A DNA stretch of 64,000 nucleotides from CAIUPE01 sp046091665 (GCA_046091665.1 JBJTCD010000121.1:1-64000), one strand, 5' to 3'; shown: positions 17,311 through 26,508, counted from the first letter of the stretch. Notes: generated by a model not told the origin, from the sequence alone. Made by a program: numbers and translations.

Positions 17311-18304
17311 GCATCTCCGCAACACGGGGTGCGAAATAAGTCAGGATTCCATCGGCGCCAGCGCGTTTGAAAGCGAGTAAACTTTCAAGCATCGCGCGGT
17401 CGCCATCGAGCCAGCCATTCTTGGCAGCAGCCATGATCATCGCATACTCGCCCGACACCTGATAGGCGAAGGTCGGCACACCGAAATGTTCACGCACGCG
17501 GTGAACAATATCGAGATAGGGCATGCCGGGTTTCACCATTACCATGTCGGCACCTTCTTCGAGATCAAGCGCCACTTCTCTGATGGCTTCTTCGCCATTG
17601 GCCGGATCCATTTGATAGGTCCGTTTGTCGCCGACCAAAGTTGCCGAGGTTCCGATCGCGTCGCGAAAGGGACCATAAAAGGCGGAGGCATATTTCGCCG
17701 CATAGGCCATGAGCTGCACTAATTCATAACCCTGATCATCAAGCGCAGCGCGAATGGCTCCCACGCGTCCATCCATCATATCGGAAGGCGCGATGATGTC
17801 CGATCCCGCTTCTGCTTGAACCAATGCCTGACGGGCGAGCTGGAATACCGTTTCATCATTCAAAATGGTTTCGCCCGAGAGCAATCCGTCATGGCCATGG
17901 CTTATATAGGGATCAAGCGCGACATCCGTCATCAAACCGATTTGAGGCGCGACTTTTTTGATCGCGCGGCAGGCCTGACAGACAAGATTGTTGGAATTGA
18001 GCGCTTCGCTTCCCGTCGCATCGCGTTTTGCGGGATCGGTATAGGGAAAAAGGGCGATGACTGGAATGCCGAGTTTGGCAGCTTTTTCTGCATCCCGTGC
18101 CGCTTCATCGACACTTAGTCTCTCGACGCCCGGCATAGAAGCAACGGGCACGCGTTGATTAACCCCGTCGACGATAAAAATCGGCCAGATCAGATCATCC
18201 GTGGTCAAGCGGTTTTCACGAACCAACCGACGCGACCATTCCGCTTTCCGGTTCCGCCGGGGGCGATGAGGCAAAATCAAGCGCGCAGTGTCGCGGGACG
18301 CCAT
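17300..18304 (-). CDS. hemB: Delta-aminolevulinic acid dehydratase (porphobilinogen synthase)
   Basis: HemB condenses two 5-aminolevulinate molecules to porphobilinogen in haem synthesis. Schiff-base lysine regions are visible: ADMVMVKPGMPYLDIV and the upstream GDKRTYQMDP. Metal-site aspartate/cysteine features (MTDVALDPYISHGHDG) match the magnesium-dependent form found in rhizobia, with no zinc-type cysteine triad. ATG 18304 has GGAG eight bases upstream and is preferred to GTG 18313. The gene is convergent with the CAP gene and divergent from the DUF6163-type gene. Confidence 0.97.
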   Translation of the reverse strand: MASRDTARLILPHRPRRNRKAEWSRRLVRENRLTTDDLIWPIFIVDGVNQRVPVASMPGVERLSVDEAARDAEKAAKLGIPVIALFPYTDPAKRDATGSEALNSNNLVCQACRAIKKVAPQIGLMTDVALDPYISHGHDGLLSGETILNDETVFQLARQALVQAEAGSDIIAPSDMMDGRVGAIRAALDDQGYELVQLMAYAAKYASAFYGPFRDAIGTSATLVGDKRTYQMDPANGEEAIREVALDLEEGADMVMVKPGMPYLDIVHRVREHFGVPTFAYQVSGEYAMIMAAAKNGWLDGDRAMLESLLAFKRAGADGILTYFAPRVAEMLAR

Positions 18305-18454
18305 GTTACTCACTCCAATCCCATCTATTTCTTGTCTTAGGAAGCGCTTTTACCATCGCCTTGATTGTCTTCGGAAGAGGAAGAGGCGATATTTCTTGTC
18401 GATTTATCCGATCCACCTTGCCCCTCCATAGGGGCCAATGGCATAAAACGACCC

Positions 18455-18868
18455 ATGGCCATTCATCTCGATGTCTCGCAAACAAAACTGCATTTTGTTT
18501 TGCAAGTTTCCTATCGGATTTTGGCCATTTTCTGGCTGATCAAGGGATTCTGGGCTTGGGCGGATTTGACGGGCGCGATTGGCCCGGGACTTCACCTGGT
18601 CAAGACCGCCCTCGACGCTGAGTTGGCGATGGCTTTGGTTTTTGCAATTCTCGATTTAATCGCGGGCGTCGCGCTGTGGATGTCTTGGCGTTGGGGCGCG
18701 GGCGTGTGGTTTCTGGTGGCGACCGCTTATGGATTGTCGGCCATCGCGTCACAGTCGAGTTTCGCGCACGAGATGCTCGGCGTATTCACTCTGGTGTTGG
18801 TTGTTGTCCATATCCTGCGGATCTTTTTCGTTCGGGCGCAGCCTGAAAAACGACTCACAATCCTTTGA
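18455..18868 (+). CDS. Small membrane protein, DUF6163-like
   Basis: The roughly 137-residue product has four probable membrane segments, beginning around VLQVSYRILAIFWLIKG and ending around GVFTLVLVVVHILRIFF, with little outside the membrane. It resembles short alphaproteobacterial membrane proteins found between hemB and an ldtR-type gene; no function is known. ATG 18455 fits the membrane topology best; an in-frame TTG at 18365 would add 30 residues of unlikely acidic sequence. A terminator-like hairpin follows. Confidence 0.7.
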   Translation: MAIHLDVSQTKLHFVLQVSYRILAIFWLIKGFWAWADLTGAIGPGLHLVKTALDAELAMALVFAILDLIAGVALWMSWRWGAGVWFLVATAYGLSAIASQSSFAHEMLGVFTLVLVVVHILRIFFVRAQPEKRLTIL

Positions 18869-18909
18869 AATTCAATCGATTCATTTTTAGCCATTGGCTT
18901 TCCGTCCTG

Positions 18910-18936
18910 CTTACCCTTTTTAAGGTAAGGTTTTCT
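18910..18936 (+). terminator. Probable Rho-independent terminator
   Basis: CTTACC-C-TT pairs with AAGGTAAG (8 bp with one bulged C, TTT loop), followed by GTTTTCTT. It lies 42 bases after the small membrane protein gene and before ldtR. Confidence 0.55.
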
Positions 18937-19030
18937 TAGGTACAAAAATTAATACGTCTTTTACGAGCATTCTCATATTCCCTAACGTCAAGATTGTATT
19001 ACGTTTAGGAATTAAAGGGGATGGTCTCCG

Positions 19031-19543
19031 ATGAATAAGATGGTCAAGATTTCCGTTAATGATGCTTCAGTGAAGACGCTTGGGGCTGCGGCGCCTGTTT
19101 ATCTTGAATCGCTTTCGCTGGTCGAAAGACTTCACCGGGGACTGCTTGACGTAGTCAAGGATGAGTTTGACCGTCGCGGCCGTTCGGACGTCAACCCGGT
19201 TCAGGCTTTGCTGCTTTTTAATATTGGAGACAAGGAATTGACCGCAGGCGAATTGCGTTCACGCGGCTATTATCTCGGCTCCAACGTCTCCTATAACGTC
19301 AAGAAATTGGTCGAGACGGGCTATCTCTCGCATGAAAGATCGCGTGTTGATCGGCGCTCTGTTCGGATTAAGCTGACCGAAAAGGGACGCCAAATCCACG
19401 ACATCGTGCAGGGTCTTTATTCCAAACATACCCGCACGGTGGAACGGGTAGGGGGGATCAGCGAGCCCGAATTTCGCTCGGCCAATGCCATTTTGATGCG
19501 GCTTGAACGTTTTTTCAGCGATAATGTGAAATATCGTCTTTAA
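19031..19543 (+). CDS. ldtR: MarR-family transcriptional regulator, LdtR type
   Basis: The 170-residue protein has a winged-helix domain: VNPVQALLLFNIGDKELTAG, recognition region YYLGSNVSYNVKKLVETGYL, and wing SRVDRRSVRIKLTEKG, with flanking helices for dimerisation. In Liberibacter and Sinorhizobium, LdtR controls an L,D-transpeptidase gene and osmotic-stress tolerance. Here the next gene on the same strand (127 bases later) encodes an L,D-transpeptidase, which supports the call. The start ATG 19031 has AAAGGGG about 11 bases upstream. Confidence 0.85.
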   Translation: MNKMVKISVNDASVKTLGAAAPVYLESLSLVERLHRGLLDVVKDEFDRRGRSDVNPVQALLLFNIGDKELTAGELRSRGYYLGSNVSYNVKKLVETGYLSHERSRVDRRSVRIKLTEKGRQIHDIVQGLYSKHTRTVERVGGISEPEFRSANAILMRLERFFSDNVKYRL

Positions 19544-19623
19544 AAGCGCGGCTCGTCCTTCGTCATCAAATTGCCAAAACTTGGGCGCTAGAGACTCATC
19601 TCAAAAGCGTTGTGACAGGAATC

Positions 19624-19645
19624 ATTAACGCGATTTTGCGATAAT
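19624..19645 (+). promoter_or_regulatory. Inverted repeat, candidate operator before the L,D-transpeptidase
   Basis: ATTAACGC and GCGATAAT form an 8-base inverted repeat with one mismatch around GATTTT, 28-49 bases before the start codon of the L,D-transpeptidase gene. The size suits a MarR-type dimer. Binding by LdtR is inference. Confidence 0.35.
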
Positions 19646-19672
19646 GAATGTCTTCTGAGTTTCGGGATTTTG

Positions 19673-20947
19673 ATGATGGTTGGTTCTTTCGGGGTTTCCC
19701 GTCGTGATTTTTTACGCGGTTCGACCGCATTGGCCTCATTGGCCTTCGGTGCTGGTTCTGCTTTCGCGCAGGACATGCTGGACGATACCGGCGATCAGGC
19801 CGAATGGGTACAAAGCTATGATGCCGCCACATCTAAGACCTTAGACCGTTCAACCGCACCTTTGCTCTCTCCCGGCACAGTCGCAGCAACCGAAGCGGCG
19901 ATTGAAAAATTCAAATTGTTTATTGCCAAGGGCGGCTGGCCGCTTGTTCCGACTGTACCGTTAAAGCTCGGTATGCAAGATCCCGCTGTTATTGATCTCA
20001 GAAAAAGATTGATGGCGTCTGGTGACCTTGATCTTGAAGCCGGACTTTCCGATGTGTTCGACTCTTTCGTTGAAACGGGTGTGAAGCGGTTTCAAGAATT
20101 GCATGGCTTGCGTCCATCGGGCCTTGTGACGCGGCAGACGATTACCGCTTTCAATATTCCGGCGGATGTTCGCCTCAAGCAGCTTGAAGTGAATCTCGTA
20201 AGGCTCCGCTCTTACGCTTCTAATCCGGGTAAGAGATTTGTAACCGCCAATATTCCGGGCGCGCTCGTCGAAACTGTTGAAGACGGCGTTGTTCAAACCC
20301 GTCATGCGGCAGGTGTTGGCAAGATTGATCGTCAATCGCCCATCATGACAACGCGCGTGATCGACATTAACTTCAATCCGTTCTGGACGGTGCCGGCGTC
20401 GATCATTAAAAAAGATCTTATTCCGAAGATGCAGGCCAATCCGAATTATCTGATCGAGAACAAGATCAGAATTTTCACTAAGGAAGGAAATGAAATCCAA
20501 TCCAGTCAGGTGAATTGGAAAACGGATGAGGCGACGCGTTATCAATTCCGCCAAGATCCGGGTGGGGAATTTAATTCGCTTGGGTTTGTTCGGATCAACA
20601 TCGCCAATCCTTACGGCGTGTATATGCATGACACGCCGGCTAAAGGCATCTTCGGTGATGATTTCCGCTTTGTATCATCGGGCTGTATGCGTGTGCAGAA
20701 TGTCCGCGACTATGTGGAATGGTTGCTCAAAGACACACCGGGTTGGGCGCGTGAGCAAATTGACGAGGCGATCCAATCGGGTCAGCGCGTAGATGCGAAA
20801 TTGGCTAAACCCGTTCCTGTCTTTTGGGTTTACATCACCGCATGGGCGACGCCTGACGGCCTCATTCAATTCCGCGATGATATTTATAACAAAGACGGTT
20901 TAGGGCAGGTGCCTTTGGTCACAACGGTAAAAGCGACCGAGGAATAA
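19673..20947 (+). CDS. L,D-transpeptidase with Tat signal (YkuD domain)
   Basis: This enzyme should form 3-3 cross-links in peptidoglycan or attach proteins to it. The N-terminus has a twin-arginine signal (VSRRDFLRG, then a hydrophobic stretch ending AFAQ). A peptidoglycan-binding domain follows (about 95-160, with VKRFQELHGLRPSG), then the YkuD domain with the histidine in YMHDTPAK and the nucleophile cysteine in FVSSGCMRVQ. ATG 19673 or 19676 are equally possible. It follows ldtR and is convergent with the AsmA gene; the stop codons are adjacent. Confidence 0.93.
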   Translation: MMVGSFGVSRRDFLRGSTALASLAFGAGSAFAQDMLDDTGDQAEWVQSYDAATSKTLDRSTAPLLSPGTVAATEAAIEKFKLFIAKGGWPLVPTVPLKLGMQDPAVIDLRKRLMASGDLDLEAGLSDVFDSFVETGVKRFQELHGLRPSGLVTRQTITAFNIPADVRLKQLEVNLVRLRSYASNPGKRFVTANIPGALVETVEDGVVQTRHAAGVGKIDRQSPIMTTRVIDINFNPFWTVPASIIKKDLIPKMQANPNYLIENKIRIFTKEGNEIQSSQVNWKTDEATRYQFRQDPGGEFNSLGFVRINIANPYGVYMHDTPAKGIFGDDFRFVSSGCMRVQNVRDYVEWLLKDTPGWAREQIDEAIQSGQRVDAKLAKPVPVFWVYITAWATPDGLIQFRDDIYNKDGLGQVPLVTTVKATEE

Positions 20948-22741
20948 TCACGGCTCCGGCGTCGTTGTGCCCTGACGTTTTAGAATCCGCCCGACATCGG
21001 GTGTGACGACGGGGTCATCAAAACTGCCCGTGACCGTGTAAGGAAGAATAGCCGGAGCGGTGCCGTTATCCGGGTCGGGACCGGTGGCGATTCCTTCTAG
21101 GGTGAGGCGGCGTTCGCCAATATTCACTTGCCCTGTCATTGTCATGCCATTCGGCGGAAAAATCATTTCCGCTTTATCGAGCGTGGCATTTCCATTTTCA
21201 ATCGCGGCACTCACGTGAACGCGATCAAAATCAGTCTTCCCGCCTTTCATATCGCGAATGGCGGATAGGGGGCGCGTCTCAATTCGTTTGAGAATGGTCG
21301 CGAGATTAACGCCATTCAGGGTGCCATTACTGATGGTTAGATCAGTCGTTCCTGAAAGCCCTTTCATAATCGCGTCTGCTGAGCGGCCTTGCGATTCAAA
21401 TTCGAATTTACCTTCTGCAGTGCCCTCGATCTTTCTCATATCCATGAGAGCGAGTGTGGCTTGCGCCAGATCGACATTATCGAAACTGCCATGCAGCGCT
21501 AAACGATAACCTTCTTCCTCAGGTTTGATCGACACTTTTCCTTTTGCTGATCCTTGAAAGAGTTTCGAGCCTCCTAAAGTCAGATCAAGTGCGCGATCTT
21601 TGGCTAAGATGGAAACCGCGAGATTGGCTATACGCACAATGCCCAGGTTAACGCGTTCTGCTGAAAACCGAACATCGAAATCTTGTTCGGGTGTGAGACC
21701 ATTCGAGAGCGGTTCTGTTTTCCATCCTTGCGCTTGCTTTGGCCATAGAGGTGACAAAAATTCCGTAACATCCATGTCGCCCGCAGAAAGACTTCCAAAA
21801 ACGAGAGGTCGTTGACCGGCAACATCAAGGCCGATGCCGCCTTTCATCTCGATCTTGCCGAGGGTAAGGGCAGCCTCACGAATGGCGATGCGCTCGCCCG
21901 TGATTTCAGCCGCCCCTTTCACCGCGAGCGGCGTTGCGAAATTTATAGGCGGATCGATGTCGAGCCATTTGCCAAAGCGATCAAGCGCTTTGATGGCGAG
22001 ATCAATCGTGCCTGCAAAATGAAGTTCTGGTGTTGTTGCCAAGGCACCTTCGAGACTGATCGAAGCGGGCGCGCTTTTGATTACAAGTGAAGACGCTTTG
22101 CTTCCCGTATTCGGGTCGACTGGGTCGACCCGGCCGCTCACGTCAACCGCTTCGCTTTTCCAGGGCAGGCGAAGATCGAAATCGATCCGCCCCGCTTTGG
22201 TGATTGAAAGATCAGCGTCGAATGTCTCGACGAAGGAAACTTGGGTGTCAGCGGCCACCACAATTTTGCCTGAGCGGATGGCAATTGCGTCGATGGGGGT
22301 TTCTTGGATTGAGTCCGCTGCGCCTAACGCACCGCTCAGCAGCGCCAAGGCACTTTGCCTCGTCTCAGGGAGGCTCGAAAGTGGCAGTGTGATGACGGGA
22401 TTATTGATTGTCAGGCTTGAGCCCGAAAGGCCGCCTGACAATAAAGTTACAACGCTGACCGGTACCGTAGCTTGTTGGGACTTGATAGAAAATTTGTCTT
22501 TTTTAGAGATGGTTAGATTAGAAATCTGAAGTGTTGGACGAGGCAAAATCGACAAAGAAGCCGAAAGATCCAGCGTCACATCAGGGCCGAGAAACCCGAT
22601 CAAAGTCGGCCGGATCAAGCGGCCGACGCGTTCGCCATCGACCGGAACTGAAATCAGGCTGCCAACGCCAATCAGGACAAGGAAAAGAAGGGCCGCAATG
22701 CCGAGGCGTCGTGCCTGTCGCTTGATGTCAAAAGGGCGCAT
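20948..22741 (-). CDS. AsmA family protein
   Basis: The 597-residue product has one N-terminal membrane anchor (LGIAALLFLVLIGVGSLI) and a long periplasmic part of beta-rich repeats. The C-terminal region has the AsmA-like KGLSGTTDLTISNGTLNGVN and LTLEGIATGPDPDNG stretches. AsmA-like proteins are thought to move phospholipids between membranes or affect outer-membrane assembly. It is a single gene, convergent with the L,D-transpeptidase and divergent from acetoacetyl-CoA synthetase. Confidence 0.88.
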   Translation of the reverse strand: MRPFDIKRQARRLGIAALLFLVLIGVGSLISVPVDGERVGRLIRPTLIGFLGPDVTLDLSASLSILPRPTLQISNLTISKKDKFSIKSQQATVPVSVVTLLSGGLSGSSLTINNPVITLPLSSLPETRQSALALLSGALGAADSIQETPIDAIAIRSGKIVVAADTQVSFVETFDADLSITKAGRIDFDLRLPWKSEAVDVSGRVDPVDPNTGSKASSLVIKSAPASISLEGALATTPELHFAGTIDLAIKALDRFGKWLDIDPPINFATPLAVKGAAEITGERIAIREAALTLGKIEMKGGIGLDVAGQRPLVFGSLSAGDMDVTEFLSPLWPKQAQGWKTEPLSNGLTPEQDFDVRFSAERVNLGIVRIANLAVSILAKDRALDLTLGGSKLFQGSAKGKVSIKPEEEGYRLALHGSFDNVDLAQATLALMDMRKIEGTAEGKFEFESQGRSADAIMKGLSGTTDLTISNGTLNGVNLATILKRIETRPLSAIRDMKGGKTDFDRVHVSAAIENGNATLDKAEMIFPPNGMTMTGQVNIGERRLTLEGIATGPDPDNGTAPAILPYTVTGSFDDPVVTPDVGRILKRQGTTTPEP

Positions 22742-22843
22742 TGATGACGGCTATCTTTTTCCTAAACCAAACTCGGTATACATCGGCCGCAGAGATACCG
22801 GAAGCAAGGGTTCACACTGGCTTCTGGATAAAAGGGGAAATGG

Positions 22844-24799
22844 ATGATGCGGCAGGAACCACTCTGGCGACCGCGGCCGGAAGCGGCGGCGTCGAGCGCG
22901 ATGGCCGAGTTCCGGACCTTTTTCGGAGCCCGCCTCGGCCGCGTGCTTTCCGATTACCCCGCGCTTCATCAGGCCTCGGTGGAGGAACGGGGAGAATTCT
23001 GGTCGGCGCTTTGGGATTTCTGTGGCGTGATCGGCGAGAAGGGAACGGTTCTACTTGGTGAGGACCGGATGCCGGGCGCCGCCTTTTTCCCAAAGGCGCG
23101 GCTCAATTATGCGGAAAATCTCCTCAGCCATGCCGATGACCGTGAGGCCATCATATTTCGGGCGGAGGATCGCGTCGAGAAGCGGATGACACGACGAGAG
23201 CTTCTCAAAGCGGTCGGATCGGCGCAACGCTTTTTGAAATCCAAAAATGTTGGGGTGGGAGATCGGGTTGCAGCGATGCTGCCCAATTGTCCTGAGGCTA
23301 TCGTCATGATGCTCGCCACCGCTTCGATTGGCGCGATCTGGTCATCATGTTCGCCCGATTTTGGTGTGCGGGGTGTGCTTGATCGCTTTTCGCAGATTGA
23401 GCCGAAGCTCTTTCTCTGTTGCGATGGTTATTTCTATAATCGCCAGCGCCTTTCGATCCTTGATAAATGCACGGAAATTTTGAACGCTCTTCCGTCGGTC
23501 AAAGCCAGCCTGGTAATTGATCTGATTGGCGAAGCGAATGAGGTGGCTTTATCGCTTCCAAATGCCGGCTCTTATTCAAGCATCATGTCAGAGTCATCTG
23601 ACGAGCCGGTTCATTTCGAAAGGCTGTCTTTTAATCACCCGCTTTTCATTCTGTTTTCATCAGGCACCACCGGCATTCCAAAATGCATTGTTCATGGTGC
23701 GGGCGGCACGCTTCTTCAACATCTGAAAGAACATCGACTTCATTCCAATAATGGTGAGAATGATCGTGTATTCTATTTCACCACTCTCGGGTGGATGATG
23801 TGGAACTGGCTTGTCTCGGCCTTGGCGTGCCGATCCACTTTGATCCTCTTCGACGGATCGCCTTTCGCCCCGCGCTCCAATGTTCTTTTTGATTATGCAC
23901 AAGAAGAGCGTGTGACATTTTTTGGCACGTCAGCAAAATATCTTGATTCATGTCGCAAGCTCGAATTGAAACCTATAGAGACGCATGATCTCAAAGCGCT
24001 CCGCACAGTGGCGTCAACAGGATCTCCGCTCGCGGCTGAAACTTTTGAATGGGTTTACCAATCAATTAAAAGCGATGTGCATCTGGCATCCATTTCGGGC
24101 GGCACCGATATTGTTTCCTGTTTTGTGCTCGGAGATCCGACTTCACCCATTTACGCGGGTGAGATTCAAAGACCGGGTTTAGGCATGGCGGTCGATATAT
24201 TCGATGATGACGGAAAGGCGCTCGCATCAGGCAAGGGTGAGCTTGTATGTAAAAAAGCGTTTCCGTCCATGCCGGTGTCTTTTTGGAATGATCCCGAAGG
24301 AAAAAAATATCGCGCTGCCTATTTTGAGCGTTTTCCCGGCCTATGGCATCATGGTGATTTTGCAGAGTGGACTCCGCATGGCGGTTTCATCATCCATGGT
24401 CGATCAGATGCGACACTCAATCCCGGTGGTGTGCGCATTGGAACCGCTGAAATCTATGCGCAAGTCGAACAGATTCCCGACGTCATTGAAGCACTCGCCA
24501 TCGGACAGGATTTTGCCGGTGATGTGCGCGTGATCCTCTTTGTGCGTTTGCGTAAAGGCGTGGAGCTTTCATCAGCACTTGAAGATCGTATTCGCAAGCA
24601 AATACGCAACGGCGCGAGCCCGCGTCACGTGCCACAAAAAATCATTGCGATTGCCGATATTCCAAGAACCAAATCCGGCAAGATCACTGAGCTCGCGGTG
24701 CGCGATATTATTCATGGTCGCGAAGTGAAAAATCGCGAAGCGCTCGCTAATCCCGAAGCGCTCGATCTTTATCGTGATATCGAAGCCTTGCGTAATTGA
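22844..24799 (+). CDS. aacS: Acetoacetate-CoA ligase
   Basis: The enzyme activates acetoacetate with ATP and CoA, linking ketone bodies and polyhydroxybutyrate breakdown to central metabolism. The 651-residue protein has the AMP-forming ligase motif FILFSSGTTGIPK, the adenylate region SISGGTDIVSCFVLG, and the C-terminal lysine in RTKSGKITELAVRD. LGWMMWNW and the N-terminal LWRPRPE are typical of acetoacetyl-CoA synthetase rather than acetyl-CoA synthetase. It stands alone; its stop adjoins the stop of a convergent unknown gene. Confidence 0.92.
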   Translation: MMRQEPLWRPRPEAAASSAMAEFRTFFGARLGRVLSDYPALHQASVEERGEFWSALWDFCGVIGEKGTVLLGEDRMPGAAFFPKARLNYAENLLSHADDREAIIFRAEDRVEKRMTRRELLKAVGSAQRFLKSKNVGVGDRVAAMLPNCPEAIVMMLATASIGAIWSSCSPDFGVRGVLDRFSQIEPKLFLCCDGYFYNRQRLSILDKCTEILNALPSVKASLVIDLIGEANEVALSLPNAGSYSSIMSESSDEPVHFERLSFNHPLFILFSSGTTGIPKCIVHGAGGTLLQHLKEHRLHSNNGENDRVFYFTTLGWMMWNWLVSALACRSTLILFDGSPFAPRSNVLFDYAQEERVTFFGTSAKYLDSCRKLELKPIETHDLKALRTVASTGSPLAAETFEWVYQSIKSDVHLASISGGTDIVSCFVLGDPTSPIYAGEIQRPGLGMAVDIFDDDGKALASGKGELVCKKAFPSMPVSFWNDPEGKKYRAAYFERFPGLWHHGDFAEWTPHGGFIIHGRSDATLNPGGVRIGTAEIYAQVEQIPDVIEALAIGQDFAGDVRVILFVRLRKGVELSSALEDRIRKQIRNGASPRHVPQKIIAIADIPRTKSGKITELAVRDIIHGREVKNREALANPEALDLYRDIEALRN

Positions 24800-25390
24800 T
24801 CACGCCGCCATGGCTTGTTTGGCGCGCACTGCCGGGCGACGTTCAGGCAAAGACGGATCGGTCCAATTGGGTTTTTGCCCGACCAGAAGGTCAAGAAACG
24901 GAATCGCATAATCGGGATTGTCGCGAATGTTTTCGCGAATACTTTGCCACACGCGGCGATCACGGCTTGCTTCCGTGAGCGTTGGCGCACCATCGAAATC
25001 TTGTTTCAAGACGGAGAGCGCCACACCCAGACAATAGCTCGCATAGACAGAGCCTTCCGGCCATTCCACTAAAATCGGATCATCGCTTTTACCGGAATTT
25101 GAAATCATCAAAGGTTCATGGCGGAAGAGTTCTGCCAACATGCGACCGGCGGCATAACAGACAAAATCTCGACGATCCGCTTCGGCGATTTCTCGTGTGA
25201 CATGAAAGTTATCAACCCAAGCTAAAAAGGCTGAATGAAGTTTCGCGCGGTCTGTGCGGCTTGTCATTCCCGTATTTTCAAGACGTAGGGCGAGATTGCG
25301 CCGAAACGACTCTTCGAAAAATTTCAATTCGCGCACGCGATGGCGTATATCATCTTCACGCGTTAATTCGGGAAGGATGGGTAATTCCAT
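24800..25390 (-). CDS. Protein of unknown function
   Basis: I do not recognise the family. The product of about 196 residues is soluble and helical, without signal peptide or membrane segment. Visible features are an acidic N-terminus (MELPILPELTREDDIR), an Arg/Glu-rich helix, a middle part with EWPEGSVYASYCLGVALSVL and a basic C-terminus ending VRAKQAMAA. ATG 25390 follows the stop of the upstream gene by one base and has GAGG eight bases before it. The two unknown genes are therefore coupled. Confidence 0.7.
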   Translation of the reverse strand: MELPILPELTREDDIRHRVRELKFFEESFRRNLALRLENTGMTSRTDRAKLHSAFLAWVDNFHVTREIAEADRRDFVCYAAGRMLAELFRHEPLMISNSGKSDDPILVEWPEGSVYASYCLGVALSVLKQDFDGAPTLTEASRDRRVWQSIRENIRDNPDYAIPFLDLLVGQKPNWTDPSLPERRPAVRAKQAMAA

Positions 25391-25391
25391 A

Positions 25392-26147
25392 TCACGCCTC
25401 AACAAGATGGGGTGCGAGGCGTTTTAATTCGGCCGCGAGCGCGGTTAAAGGATCAAATCCATTCATAATTGCGTCAAAAATGCCCACGCGCAAAGTGACG
25501 ATTTCAGCGACCAGATCAAGCGCACCAATAACAGCGGCCGAGTCCGAAGGCGTGGAGAGCGTGAGCATGGCTTCCGCCAAAGAGAGCGCCGCAAAAATAC
25601 GAAACGCCAGAGCTTGATCATCCGACGCAGCAATCGCGCCCGATGCCGTAAGCCGCAAAGCCTGATCAGCCAAACCTGTATAGTCAGCGCGTTCGCGAGG
25701 TGATGAAAGTGTATTCGCCGTCTCTGCCCATACACGCGCAATGGGTCTTTCAAGCAACAGATGATCACCATAGCCCATGCGCTTCATGAGATAGCGTGTC
25801 GCTTGATAGCGAGCGTGTACATAGGCGGCGCGGTCGGCTTCTCGACCATTGACCAAAGCGAGAAGCGCTTCATCCGTTTGTGGGTCGAACACGTCACGCG
25901 CGAGAGCTGAACCAAATTTCGCAGCTTTGCGTGCCTCACGTACAAGTTCGGCAGCCAGCGCCAAAGGCGAAAGGCCCATCGGGAACGGCACTTGGCTCAT
26001 GTCACGAGACAGGGTCTCTAGGTCGCGTGTCGGATCGAATTGCTTGATTTCATGCCGAAGGCCACGCAGCATGTCTTTGACGAGGCGAGGCGCCTCTTCA
26101 AACATGTCGGGGAAGGGCAATCGGGACCCATCATCGGGTCGGGGCAT
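25392..26147 (-). CDS. Protein of unknown function, partner of next gene
   Basis: I do not recognise it. The roughly 251-residue product is predicted to be mainly helical and soluble, with a Pro-rich start (PRPDDGSRLPFPDMFEEAP) and several amphipathic helices, for instance ADRAAYVHARYQATRYLMKR. There is no signal peptide and no obvious catalytic motif. ATG 26147 is preferred to TTG 26153. It precedes the other unknown gene by essentially zero bases and lies downstream of tRNA-Gln on the same strand. Confidence 0.7.
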   Translation of the reverse strand: MPRPDDGSRLPFPDMFEEAPRLVKDMLRGLRHEIKQFDPTRDLETLSRDMSQVPFPMGLSPLALAAELVREARKAAKFGSALARDVFDPQTDEALLALVNGREADRAAYVHARYQATRYLMKRMGYGDHLLLERPIARVWAETANTLSSPRERADYTGLADQALRLTASGAIAASDDQALAFRIFAALSLAEAMLTLSTPSDSAAVIGALDLVAEIVTLRVGIFDAIMNGFDPLTALAAELKRLAPHLVEA

Positions 26148-26239
26148 GGACAAAACTCACGGTGTTCTTAGATCCTTGATCGCGCGTCATTATAGCGATC
26201 TTCGCAATTCAACGCATCTATTGAAATTGATATGGGATT

Positions 26240-26313
26240 TGGCTGGGGGACCTGGATTCGAACCAAGATTAACGGAGTCAGAGTCCGCTGTTCTACCGTT
26301 GAACTATCCCCCA
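26240..26313 (-). tRNA. tRNA-Gln (anticodon CUG)
   Basis: The 74-base cloverleaf is complete: acceptor TGGGGGA with TCCCCCA, D arm GTTC/GAAC, anticodon stem GCGGA/TCCGT with loop CTCTGAC (anticodon CTG), T stem CTTGG/CCAGG with TTCGAAT loop, discriminator G and an encoded CCA. It reads CAG codons. Confidence 0.96.
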
Positions 26314-26330
26314 ACAGGACCGCATCACAC

Positions 26331-26350
26331 GGGTTTCGCGGGCGAAACCC
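26331..26350 (-). repeat. Long hairpin between tRNA-Gln and its candidate promoter
   Basis: GGGTTTCGC and GCGAAACCC form a perfect 9-bp stem around GG. A further pair AGGAC/GTCCT flanks it (near 26316 and 26352). It would be in the 5' leader of the tRNA precursor. Confidence 0.6.
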
Positions 26351-26369
26351 TGTCCTCATGGTCGGGCGC

Positions 26370-26398
26370 TGTTTAGCGAAACCGCTGAATAATGACAA
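26370..26398 (-). promoter_or_regulatory. Candidate promoter for tRNA-Gln
   Basis: Read on the minus strand, TTGTCA (26398-26393) and TAAACA (26375-26370) are 17 bases apart. The -35 box matches 5/6 of consensus and the -10 box 3/6. It lies about 57 bases upstream of the mature tRNA. Confidence 0.45.
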
Positions 26399-26508
26399 GC
26401 CAAGCCGGTCGTGATGACAAAAAATTCACGTGCTCATGGTGAACGGCTCTGCCATAAGGGCTTACTTTCAATGTTCTGCTTTTTTCCTCCTTGGTGAGTC
26501 ATTGCCCG

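Noticed and set aside
26240..26400. Possible integration site at tRNA-Gln
   Set aside because: No integrase gene and no second copy of the tRNA 3' end was seen in the window.
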